A DNA stretch of 19,244 nt. Origin: Perlabentimonas sp046542995. Lineage in GTDB: Bacteria; Bacteroidota; Bacteroidia; Bacteroidales; Tenuifilaceae. The translations under genes were made by a program, and so were the position numbers. Location: assembly GCA_046542995.1 (NCBI GenBank), contig JBKHAH010000062.1:1-19244 (forward strand). The letters are read 5' to 3'. Positions within the stretch are counted from its first letter, which is position 1. Each line of letters starts with the position of its first letter. Shown here piece by piece: positions 1 to 6,319 of the stretch. The notes under the pieces were generated by a model, which saw only the letters and a list, made by a program, of their open reading frames with translations, was not told the DNA's origin and ran no database searches.

Positions 1-8
1 TACCTTTG
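1..8 (+). promoter_or_regulatory. -7 promoter box for the gpx-ohrR pair
   Basis: TACCTTTG matches the Bacteroidota -7 consensus TAnnTTTG exactly. Any -33 element lies outside the window. The start site would fall near position 15, giving a leader of about 40 nt before the ATG at 55. A 7-bp direct repeat, CGATATT, at 18-24 and 33-39 lies just downstream and could be an operator, but nothing else supports that. Confidence 0.5.
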
Positions 9-54
9 TGTCGTGTACGATATTATCTTATTCGATATTTAAAAATCTTTTGAT

Positions 55-570
55 ATGAAAACTAAAAATACTAATATGAATAGTGCCTACAACTTTACAG
101 TAAAAGCTAAGGACGGCAGTGAACAATCAATGGGAAGATACCGTGGCAAGGTACTCCTTATAGTAAATACTGCTACAATGTGTGGTTTTGCCAAGCAGCT
201 TGGTAGCCTACAGGAGATACACGAAAAATTTGGTGGAGATGGTTTTGAACTTCTTGCCTTCCCAAGTAACCAGTTTGCTAATCAGGAACCACGGAACGGA
301 GATGAAATCTCAGAATTTTGCAAGATGAACTATGGTGTATCATTTAATTTTTTCGATAAAATTAAGGTGAACGGAGAAGGTGCCTCGCCACTATTCCTAT
401 ACTTGCAAAAAGCAGCACCTGGGCTGTTAGGGTCAAAAAGTATAAAATGGAATTTCACCAAATTTTTAATCAATAAGGATGGTATTCCAGTTAAACGATA
501 CAGCCCCATGACACCCCCAGAAAAGATAATTCCTGATATTGTTAAATTGATTGAAAAAAATGAGCTATAA
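55..570 (+). CDS. gpx: glutathione peroxidase family protein (thiol peroxidase)
   Basis: This is a thioredoxin-fold peroxidase that reduces hydroperoxides, probably in the cytoplasm because no signal peptide is visible. The catalytic set is present: the peroxidatic Cys43 in NTATMCGF, Gln77 in NQFANQEP, and Trp132-Asn133 in KWNFTKF. The protein is 171 residues, normal for the short monomeric bacterial family. The usual FPCNQF cysteine is Ser71 here. Cys89 in EFCK lies 46 residues after the peroxidatic Cys, where thioredoxin-dependent members carry the resolving cysteine, so thioredoxin is a more likely donor than glutathione (inference). The gene ends in TAATG, sharing one base with the OhrR-type regulator that follows, so the two are probably co-transcribed and translationally coupled. 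Other in-frame starts (Met8) are possible. Confidence 0.9.
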   Translation: MKTKNTNMNSAYNFTVKAKDGSEQSMGRYRGKVLLIVNTATMCGFAKQLGSLQEIHEKFGGDGFELLAFPSNQFANQEPRNGDEISEFCKMNYGVSFNFFDKIKVNGEGASPLFLYLQKAAPGLLGSKSIKWNFTKFLINKDGIPVKRYSPMTPPEKIIPDIVKLIEKNEL

Positions 571-1034
571 TGGCATACGAGCAGTTAAAACTTAGCAATC
601 AGCTTTGCTTTCCCATATATGCTGCATCGAGGTTAATAACAAGAGAGTATCAACCTTACCTTGATAAGCTGGGCATAACCTACCCTCAATACATTGCCCT
701 TTTGGTTTTATGGGAAAACAATGGGATTACTGTTAACGATATTACCCAAAAACTAATACTTAACACTAACACCGTAACCCCATTGCTAAAACGCATGGAG
801 GCTCTAGGGCTAATAACCAGGGAGCGGTCGAAAAATGATGAGCGCAAGGTAATTGTAAAATTAACCGAGAAAGGGGAAAAGTTGCAAGAGCAAGCGGCAG
901 AAATTCCTCATAAACTAGCCCAAGGGCTGGTTGAAACTTCAATATCATTAGAAGAAATTATGGGGTTAAAAAATAATCTTAATCTAATAATTGAATATCT
1001 AAAGAACAAGGACCATAATTATAATGATGAATAA
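570..1034 (+). CDS. ohrR: OhrR-type MarR family peroxide-sensing regulator
   Basis: A 154-residue winged-helix protein of the MarR family. The N-terminal LSNQLCFPIYAASR followed by LGITYPQYIALLVLWE is the hallmark of the OhrR subgroup. Cys13 is in the position of the redox-sensing cysteine that organic hydroperoxides oxidise to release DNA. The winged helix spans about residues 36-105, with the recognition helix near NTNTVTPLLKRME (65-78) and a basic wing RSKNDERKV (86-94). No second C-terminal cysteine is visible, which resembles the one-Cys type. The start codon overlaps the stop of the peroxidase gene by one base. OhrR proteins usually control an ohr gene. Here the neighbour is a glutathione-peroxidase homologue, so autoregulation of this pair by peroxide is the natural inference. 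Confidence 0.85.
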   Translation: MAYEQLKLSNQLCFPIYAASRLITREYQPYLDKLGITYPQYIALLVLWENNGITVNDITQKLILNTNTVTPLLKRMEALGLITRERSKNDERKVIVKLTEKGEKLQEQAAEIPHKLAQGLVETSISLEEIMGLKNNLNLIIEYLKNKDHNYNDE

Positions 1035-1069
1035 CCTAAAGACTAACTGCTTCAATATTCATCATTATA
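1020..1069. terminator. AT-rich inverted repeat at the end of the regulator gene
   Basis: Positions 1020-1033 and 1056-1069 form a perfect 14-bp inverted repeat (core ATAATGATGAATA / TATTCATCATTAT) with a 22-nt loop. It includes the stop codon of the OhrR-type gene. It is followed by ATTTCATTATATTT rather than a clean T-run. It may be a weak bidirectional terminator or an operator-like site; either reading is inference. Confidence 0.4.
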
Positions 1070-1075
1070 TTTCAT

Positions 1076-1083
1076 TATATTTG
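1076..1083 (+). promoter_or_regulatory. -7 promoter box ahead of the tocopherol-cyclase-like gene
   Basis: TATATTTG is an exact TAnnTTTG match 75 bp before the start codon, predicting transcription from about 1090. No good -33 TTTG is visible at the usual distance, and the region is AT-rich, so chance occurrence is possible. Confidence 0.35.
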
Positions 1084-1157
1084 ATATGCGATTAATCAAA
1101 AAGCTTTTACAACTTATGCTCAATTGGCAATAAGAGCCTGCTCAAAAAGCTCGACAG

Positions 1158-2228
1158 ATGAAAATATTATATACCACAATTGTATACTTGCTAATTTGTT
1201 CAGCGCTTTTTGGGCAAAGTGAAAGGTTCATTCGTATTACTGATAACCCTAAGGGTATATATGGACCTAAGCGATTATGGAACCCGGAATATTTTCAGGG
1301 TTATAACAAGAAGCAAAACTACTTTGAAGGTTGGTACTTTAAGATGGTGTCGCAAGATGGGATACATCGATATGCATTTATTCCCGGAATATCTCTGGGC
1401 GAAGATTCTCACGCTTTTGTTCAGTTTATTGATGGGCAAACCGGTAAAACAAAGTACCATAGGTATGACCTTGATGATTTTTACTACTCAAGCAGCCGCT
1501 TTGCAGTTTGGGTAGGTCCTAACTTTTTTAGCGCCGACAGTTTCTATGTTGAGCTGGGTGTTGACAGTGAACAAATATTGGGAAAAGGAATAATCCATAG
1601 TAGGGTTGAGCATCCCACTAACTTTTTATCGCCCGGAATAATGGGCTGGTACAGGTTCGTGCCTTTCATGGAGTGCTTCCACGGCGTGGTAAGCATTAAC
1701 CATGACATAACAGGCGACTTTCTTATAAATAATAAGGTGATATCTTTCAATAATGGTAAGGGATACATAGAGAAAGACTGGGGAAAAAGTATGCCTACTG
1801 CCTGGATTTGGACCCAGAGCAACACTTTTAATGACGGCTCCAACACCTCCTTCATGCTCTCAGTTGCAAGCATACCTTGGATTGGCAATTCATTCACTGG
1901 TTTTCTGGGTTTCTTATGGGTAAACGATAAGCTCTATAGTTTTGCGACCTACACTGGGGCAAGAATTAGCGAACTTGAAAGGGACGATGACAGAATTAAG
2001 GTTTTAATTAATGACAAAGATTTTACCATTGAATTTATTGGACTAAAAGGAATGCGTGGCGAATTGCTAGCACCAGTAGCCGGAGATATGTCGCGCACCA
2101 TTCATGAAAGCATTGATGCCGAGATTCAAGTTACGCTCTGGGACAAGAATGGCAACTTGCTATATCAAGGTAAGGCTCAAAACGCTGGATTGGAACTGGT
2201 TGGAAAAATAGGAGAGCTAAATCCATAA
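1158..2228 (+). CDS. secreted tocopherol cyclase family (lipocalin-like) protein
   Basis: A 356-residue protein with an apparent N-terminal signal peptide (hydrophobic stretch at 3-18, cleavage expected near FGQS at 18-21). It carries the conserved signatures of the tocopherol cyclase family: GPKRLWNPEYFQG (36-48), YFEGWYFK (55-62), GKGYIEKDWGKSMP (200-213) and AWIWTQSN (215-222). The plant and cyanobacterial members close the chromanol ring of tocopherols. Bacteroidota are not known to make tocopherol, so the true ligand is probably another quinol or lipid, or the protein is a non-enzymatic lipocalin-like binder (inference). It has its own candidate promoter and is not tightly linked to the genes on either side. 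No strong Shine-Dalgarno precedes the start, as is usual in this phylum. Confidence 0.8.
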   Translation: MKILYTTIVYLLICSALFGQSERFIRITDNPKGIYGPKRLWNPEYFQGYNKKQNYFEGWYFKMVSQDGIHRYAFIPGISLGEDSHAFVQFIDGQTGKTKYHRYDLDDFYYSSSRFAVWVGPNFFSADSFYVELGVDSEQILGKGIIHSRVEHPTNFLSPGIMGWYRFVPFMECFHGVVSINHDITGDFLINNKVISFNNGKGYIEKDWGKSMPTAWIWTQSNTFNDGSNTSFMLSVASIPWIGNSFTGFLGFLWVNDKLYSFATYTGARISELERDDDRIKVLINDKDFTIEFIGLKGMRGELLAPVAGDMSRTIHESIDAEIQVTLWDKNGNLLYQGKAQNAGLELVGKIGELNP

Positions 2229-2269
2229 TTTTTTTTTGCAAGTTTTACCAATGGTTAAAAAATTGTTCT

Positions 2270-2277
2270 TATAATTG
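2270..2277 (+). promoter_or_regulatory. candidate -7 box of the aromatic amino acid operon
   Basis: TATAATTG matches TAnnTTTG at five of the six fixed positions and would start transcription near 2284, about 12 nt before the first leader peptide ATG. The -33 region (TTTTACC near 2243) is poor. The call rests mainly on its position ahead of the leader. Confidence 0.3.
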
Positions 2278-2295
2278 TACTATAAATATCAAACT

Positions 2296-2352
2296 ATGAT
2301 ACTATCAAATTCATACTATTATTATTACTTCTTTAGCAATAAAGGGGAATAG
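2296..2352 (+). CDS. Tyr/Phe-rich attenuator leader peptide 1
   Basis: An 18-codon reading frame encodes MILSNSYYYYYFFSNKGE and ends in TAG at 2350-2352. It contains five consecutive tyrosine codons (2314-2328) followed by two phenylalanine codons (2329-2334). It lies between a candidate promoter and an intrinsic terminator, upstream of the tyrosine biosynthesis gene tyrA. This is the arrangement of a classical amino-acid attenuation leader, in which a ribosome starved of charged tRNA-Tyr (or tRNA-Phe) stalls and lets an antiterminator form. There is no evident Shine-Dalgarno. The reading of the codons is direct; the regulatory role is inferred from the layout. Confidence 0.8.
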   Translation: MILSNSYYYYYFFSNKGE

Positions 2353-2405
2353 CAGTAGAATGGACTAAAAACAGAAAATAAAACCATAAAATACTGAAAA
2401 GCCCC
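2344..2405 (+). promoter_or_regulatory. antiterminator pairing of attenuator 1
   Basis: GGGG at 2344-2347 and CAGTA at 2353-2357 are complementary, in register, to CCCC at 2402-2405 and TACTG at 2392-2396. The two helices are separated by a symmetric 5x5 internal loop. Pairing would remove the 5' arm of the terminator at 2397-2424. The upstream strand starts 9 nt after the last Phe codon and contains the leader peptide stop codon. A ribosome stalled on Tyr leaves it free, and a ribosome at the stop codon covers it. A small competing hairpin, CTTTA-GCAA-TAAAG, sits at 2331-2344. Confidence 0.6.
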
Positions 2406-2424
2406 GCAAAAGCGGGGCTTTTTT
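2397..2424 (+). terminator. intrinsic terminator of attenuator 1
   Basis: A perfect 7-bp GC-rich stem, GCCCCGC (2401-2407) / GCGGGGC (2412-2418), with an AAAA loop is followed by TTTTTT. It is extended at the base by AAAA (2397-2400) pairing with the T-run. It lies 45 nt after the leader peptide 1 stop codon and 182 nt before tyrA, so it would stop transcription before the operon. Confidence 0.9.
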
Positions 2425-2447
2425 CGTTTAATGCAAGGTCTTATAAT

Positions 2448-2540
2448 ATGAAAAACAGAATGCGCAATATTAACACACTATACAGTGGATATTATTACTA
2501 CCAAATTTATTTGGAGCCAAACTACTGTACACATAATTAA
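2448..2540 (+). CDS. Tyr-rich attenuator leader peptide 2
   Basis: A 30-codon frame starts at 2448 (or 26 codons from the internal ATG at 2460) and ends in TAA at 2538-2540. It contains seven tyrosine codons: one at 2481, a run of four at 2490-2501 (SGYYYYQ), one at 2508 and one at 2523. AAGG at 2435-2438 could serve as a weak ribosome binding site. It lies directly after the first terminator and before a second one, so it repeats the leader-peptide design. Unlike leader 1 it contains no Phe codon, so it should respond to tyrosine alone (inference). Confidence 0.75.
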   Translation: MKNRMRNINTLYSGYYYYQIYLEPNYCTHN

Positions 2541-2574
2541 AGGAAAAAAACAGGTAAAAAACAGTAAAGGCTCC
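2513..2574 (+). promoter_or_regulatory. antiterminator pairing of attenuator 2
   Basis: GGAGCC at 2513-2518 is perfectly complementary to GGCTCC at 2569-2574, which is the core of the 5' arm of terminator 2. ACTGT at 2524-2528 is complementary to ACAGT at 2561-2565. Together they give an 11-bp antiterminator interrupted by a small internal loop. The upstream strand begins 12 nt after the run of four Tyr codons, so a stalled ribosome leaves it accessible. The two-helix plan matches that of attenuator 1. Confidence 0.6.
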
Positions 2575-2592
2575 CAAGATGGGGGCCTTTTT
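2566..2592 (+). terminator. intrinsic terminator of attenuator 2
   Basis: AAAGGCTCCC (2566-2575) pairs with GGGGGCCTTT (2581-2590), including one T-G wobble, across an AAGAT loop. The T-run is TTTTT at 2588-2592. It ends 13 nt before the tyrA start codon. Confidence 0.75.
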
Positions 2593-2605
2593 AAATTTAT
2601 TAACT

Positions 2606-3493
2606 ATGAAGACGATCACCATAATAGGAACTGGATTAACTGGCTGCTCCTTTGGACTAGCACTTCGCAAACAGGGTCATTTTGTAATTGGGTGCGATAA
2701 AAGCAAGAAGAACCTTGAGGTAGCTAAACAGATAAATGCAATTGATGCAACCAGCCAATCAATAAGTCTAGCAGTTAAACAATCAACAGTTGTAATTCTT
2801 GCCATACCTGTTGATGCAATAGTAGAAATGCTTCCCTCTGTGCTTGATGTAATCCCTAAAACAGGAGTAGTCATTGATGTCGGGTCAACCAAAGAATCTA
2901 TTTGCCAGAGTATTCAGCACCACCCAAAGCGAAGTCAATTTATTGCTGCACACCCAATGGCAGGCAGCGAGCAATGTGGTCCAGCTGCAGCAAGAGCAGA
3001 CCTTTTTAATGAAAAGAAAGTGGTTATATGTGAGCGCGAACGTTCAAACAGAAACTCACTGGATGCTGCAAAAGATCTTTTTAATCAAATGGGAATGGGA
3101 ACAATATACCTATCCCCCACTCAGCACGACGACACAGTGGCTCTTGTATCACATATCCCTCAACTATTGGCATATGCTTACGCTGGCATGAACGATTTTA
3201 ATACTATAGATGAGAACTGGGAATCCATTGCATCGAGTGGTTTTGACTCAGTTACCCGGCTGGCAGCTAGTCCGCCTGAGGTTTGGCGCCCAATTCTGAA
3301 GCAGAATAATCAACACCTGATAAAAAGGCTACGCTCATTAAGCTGGACTCTTAACAAAATTGCCGATGAGTTCCACCATGAAGCGAACCCCAATATTGAA
3401 ATCATACTAAATCGTGCTAAAAGAACACGACAAACATTTGAGAATAAGCAATCGGAAATATTAAACAATACTGAATCAAACTTAACAAAATAG
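2606..3493 (+). CDS. tyrA: prephenate dehydrogenase
   Basis: Converts prephenate to 4-hydroxyphenylpyruvate in the tyrosine branch, in the cytoplasm. The 295-residue protein starts with a Rossmann fold (GTGLTG at 8-13). Asp31 at the end of the second strand suggests NAD rather than NADP. The family motifs VIDVGSTK (89-96) and AAHPMAGSE (114-122) are present, followed by VSHIPQ in the C-terminal helical domain. I chose the ATG at 2606. The longer in-frame ATG at 2579 lies inside the attenuator terminator and would add nine unrelated residues before the nucleotide-binding strand. The gene begins 13 nt after terminator 2 and is followed after 2 nt by the DAHP synthase gene, so it is the first gene of an attenuated operon. 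Confidence 0.93.
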   Translation: MKTITIIGTGLTGCSFGLALRKQGHFVIGCDKSKKNLEVAKQINAIDATSQSISLAVKQSTVVILAIPVDAIVEMLPSVLDVIPKTGVVIDVGSTKESICQSIQHHPKRSQFIAAHPMAGSEQCGPAAARADLFNEKKVVICERERSNRNSLDAAKDLFNQMGMGTIYLSPTQHDDTVALVSHIPQLLAYAYAGMNDFNTIDENWESIASSGFDSVTRLAASPPEVWRPILKQNNQHLIKRLRSLSWTLNKIADEFHHEANPNIEIILNRAKRTRQTFENKQSEILNNTESNLTK

Positions 3494-3495
3494 CC

Positions 3496-4632
3496 ATGAG
3501 AACAGATGTTGAAGTTGAGACTGCTGCGCATAAAGCAAGCATTAGCAACATTCTAAAAAAATCAGGCAAACTGATTATTGCAGGACCATGCGCTGCCGAA
3601 TCGCAAGAGCAACTATTAACCACTGCAAAAGCACTAGCCGCCGATGGCAGAACCCACTTCCTTAGGGCAGGCGCATGGAAGCCACGTACAAAACCGGGTA
3701 ATTTCCAAGGTATGGGCGTTGAAGCGCTAAAATGGCTAAGGGATGTAAAAATTGTAACTGGTCTTCCAGCTGCAACGGAGGTTGCTTCGGAGAGGCATGT
3801 TTACGAAGCGCTAAAGTACGGAATTGACCTCCTATGGATTGGCGCTCGAACAGTTAGCAACCCTTTTGCAGTTCAGGAAATTGCCGAAGCAATTAGGGGC
3901 GTTGATATACCTGTACTTGTTAAAAATCCATTGAGCCCTGATATCGACCTTTGGGAGGGAGCAATAACCCGCTTCTCAAAAGCTGGAATAAATGAAATAG
4001 GTGCTATTCACCGGGGATTCTCCTGGTTGAAAAAAACCAAATTCAGGAATGAGCCCCTTTGGGAAATACCTAACGAGCTAAAGAGCCGCTTACCTGAAAT
4101 ACCTATTATCTGCGACCCTAGCCATATAGCTGGCAACAGCAGTTTGGTGCCAATAATTGCCCAAAGGGCAATGAAAAACAAGTTGGATGGATTAATGGTT
4201 GAGGTGCATCCAAATCCTGAGGTTGCTTTAAGCGATAGTAAGCAACAACTTACACCTAATGAATTCACTAGACTTTTAAGCAGTTGGCTTAATAAAGAGC
4301 AATCGGAACAAACCTTGGCTTGCATGCTTGAAGAACTCCGCTCCGAAGTGGATACAATTGATGAACTGCTAATTTGGGCGCTTGCTAACCGGATGAAACT
4401 GTCCAAGGAGATTGCTGGCATTAAGGGGAAAGGCTCTTTAAATATCATTCAAAGTAGCCGTTGGAATGATGTAGTACTGCATGTTACGCAAATTGCTTCA
4501 GCGAAGGGACTTAACCCATCGTTTGTAAAAAAACTTTTTAATACAATTCACAAAGAATCGTGCAGCGTACAGAAAAAACATTCCAACAATGTTCCTAAAA
4601 AGTCATCAAAAGAGCGTAATTTTATGCAATAA
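3496..4632 (+). CDS. bifunctional DAHP synthase / chorismate mutase (AroQ type)
   Basis: A fusion that catalyses the first step of the shikimate pathway (PEP plus erythrose 4-phosphate to DAHP) and the branch step chorismate to prephenate. Residues about 20-260 form a small DAHP synthase of the KDO8P-synthase-like class: AGPCAAES (29-36, metal ligand Cys32), GAWKPRTKPG (59-68), WIGART (114-119), DPSH (207-210) and EVHPNP (236-241). Residues about 273-360 are an AroQ chorismate mutase helix bundle, with LRSEVDTIDE (281-290) and an NRMKLSKEIAGIK helix. The last ~18 residues are a basic tail. It starts 2 nt after tyrA and is 11 nt from aroB. The mutase product is the substrate of the TyrA encoded just upstream. 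Feedback inhibition through the mutase domain is known for some relatives but cannot be read here. Confidence 0.92.
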   Translation: MRTDVEVETAAHKASISNILKKSGKLIIAGPCAAESQEQLLTTAKALAADGRTHFLRAGAWKPRTKPGNFQGMGVEALKWLRDVKIVTGLPAATEVASERHVYEALKYGIDLLWIGARTVSNPFAVQEIAEAIRGVDIPVLVKNPLSPDIDLWEGAITRFSKAGINEIGAIHRGFSWLKKTKFRNEPLWEIPNELKSRLPEIPIICDPSHIAGNSSLVPIIAQRAMKNKLDGLMVEVHPNPEVALSDSKQQLTPNEFTRLLSSWLNKEQSEQTLACMLEELRSEVDTIDELLIWALANRMKLSKEIAGIKGKGSLNIIQSSRWNDVVLHVTQIASAKGLNPSFVKKLFNTIHKESCSVQKKHSNNVPKKSSKERNFMQ

Positions 4633-4643
4633 AATATGGTTTA

Positions 4644-5675
4644 ATGGATATTGTAAAAATAAAAGGGGACCGTTCCGAGTCGCAGATTTTAATAGGCGAA
4701 TCATACAGAAATATAGAAAAGTATTTGCCTCATAGCAATGTATTTATAATTACCGACTCCAACCTAATGCAGCTATATGGCGAGGAGATGCCTGAGCACC
4801 CTATTTTCTCCATTGAGCCGGGTGAACAATCAAAAAGTCTTGAGGTTGTTAGCCAAATATGCAGCTGGCTTCTGACCAACGGAGCCGACAGAAAATCTTT
4901 TGTACTTGGTTTTGGAGGAGGCGTAGTTTGTGATATTGCAGGCTTTGTGGCATCAGTTTATATGCGGGGAGTTGAATTTGGGTTTGTTTCAACATCGCTG
5001 CTATCGCAGATTGATGCAAGCGTAGGTGGCAAGAATGGTGTTGATTTGGATGGCTACAAAAATATTATCGGCACGTTTAATCAACCCAAGTTTGTACTAT
5101 GCGACACCGAAATGCTTAGAACCCTCCCAGCAATTGAACTTTCAAATGGCCTTGCCGAGATGGTTAAGCATGCGCTAATTGCCAATAAGGAAAAATTTGA
5201 AATAATGGAGAATAGTGTTAGCGAATTGCTAGCCTACAACGAGAATATTTTGGAGAGCCTTATAAGCCAATCGGTTAGGATTAAAGCAGACATTGTTGCT
5301 GCCGATGAGCGCGAAAGCGGAGAGCGCAAAAAGTTGAATTTAGGTCATACATGGGGGCATGCCGTGGAGAAAGTTACTGGATTACCCCACGGACAAAGCG
5401 TTAGCATTGGTCTTGAGTTTGCTGCCCTACTCTCTGTATCCAAAGGGTTACTTAAAAACGACGACTACCTGCGGATTATGAACTTACTCACTAGCCTTCA
5501 GCTTCCCATTAACGCTGAGGTAAGCCCATTGCTTATTTTTCAGGTGCTGGTAAAAGATAAGAAGCGGGTATCGGAAAGTATCGATTTTGTATTGCTAAAC
5601 GGTATTGGGAGTGTAACCGTTGAGAGATTGGCAATTAAAGAGATTGAGGAATTCTACAAAAGTGTATATGCATAA
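4644..5675 (+). CDS. aroB: 3-dehydroquinate synthase
   Basis: Cyclises DAHP to 3-dehydroquinate with NAD and a divalent metal, the second shikimate step. The 343-residue length is normal. The NAD site is seen as GFGGGVVCDIAGF (89-101). The expected substrate and metal residues appear in SQIDASVGGKNGVD (121-134), NGLAEMVKH (168-176, Glu172), LGHTWGHAVE (233-242, His235) and LPHG (247-250, His249), which are the usual Glu-His-His ligands. It starts 11 nt after the DAHP synthase gene and its stop overlaps the aroD start as TAATG, indicating coupling. Confidence 0.95.
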   Translation: MDIVKIKGDRSESQILIGESYRNIEKYLPHSNVFIITDSNLMQLYGEEMPEHPIFSIEPGEQSKSLEVVSQICSWLLTNGADRKSFVLGFGGGVVCDIAGFVASVYMRGVEFGFVSTSLLSQIDASVGGKNGVDLDGYKNIIGTFNQPKFVLCDTEMLRTLPAIELSNGLAEMVKHALIANKEKFEIMENSVSELLAYNENILESLISQSVRIKADIVAADERESGERKKLNLGHTWGHAVEKVTGLPHGQSVSIGLEFAALLSVSKGLLKNDDYLRIMNLLTSLQLPINAEVSPLLIFQVLVKDKKRVSESIDFVLLNGIGSVTVERLAIKEIEEFYKSVYA

Positions 5676-6319
5676 TGATTAATCAAAAAATTTGCCTAAG
5701 TATAGGCAACATTGATTACAACCAGATTATCGAGCATCTAAAAGTTGTACCTCTAGCTGAAATTCGTATGGACATGCTTGACCTTACCAAAGAACAGTTC
5801 ATAAGCATTTTTAGTGGGCATAACAATCTTATTGCAACCTACAGAACGGTTACTGGTGATTATGAAGAAATGACCAAGATGCTAAATCTGGCACTTGACT
5901 ATGGATGTAGATACATTGATATTGATATTAAAGTTCCTGAAAAATGGCGCATACCCTTAGTTGCAAAAGCAAAAACCCTTGGCACAAAAGTAATCCTATC
6001 GTACCATAATTTTGAGGAAACGCCCAAACCAGAAGTATTAAATGAGATAATACAAACCATCTTCCAGAACGGAGCCAACATTGCTAAAATTGCCTGCATG
6101 GCAAATTCGGAAAGCGACTGCTCAAGAATCACAAGGCTTTATCTAGAGCATCAAAATCTGGTGGCTTTTTGCATGGGCAAAATTGGGCTAACAACCCGCC
6201 TAACCGCACCTTTTATGGGAGCACCATTTACTTACGCATCAATAAAAGGTAAAGAAACCGCCTCTGGCCAGATCGATTATGAGGAGATGGAACTTTTTTT
6301 GAAAGGAAAACCGATTTGA
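5675..6319 (+). CDS. aroD: type I 3-dehydroquinate dehydratase
   Basis: Dehydrates 3-dehydroquinate to 3-dehydroshikimate through a Schiff base. The 214-residue protein has the class I features: AEIRMDML (28-35), ATYRT (54-58), LSYHNFE with catalytic His111, and ANIAKIA with the Schiff-base Lys138, 27 residues apart as in the family. The C-terminal substrate loop contains GAPFTYAS and TASGQ. It is slightly shorter than enterobacterial AroD, mainly at the N-terminus. The start overlaps the aroB stop by one base. After it the operon is interrupted by about 390 nt of non-coding repeat before aroE. Confidence 0.93.
   Translation: MINQKICLSIGNIDYNQIIEHLKVVPLAEIRMDMLDLTKEQFISIFSGHNNLIATYRTVTGDYEEMTKMLNLALDYGCRYIDIDIKVPEKWRIPLVAKAKTLGTKVILSYHNFEETPKPEVLNEIIQTIFQNGANIAKIACMANSESDCSRITRLYLEHQNLVAFCMGKIGLTTRLTAPFMGAPFTYASIKGKETASGQIDYEEMELFLKGKPI

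Noticed and set aside
1544..1897. Minus-strand frames within the tocopherol-cyclase-like, AOR and aro genes
   Set aside because: They are long open shadows opposite strongly conserved coding sequence, with no motifs or start context of their own.
2579..2605. Longer start for tyrA at 2579
   Set aside because: This ATG lies in the loop and 3' arm of the attenuator terminator and adds nine residues before the Rossmann strand. The ATG at 2606 gives the normal N-terminus.
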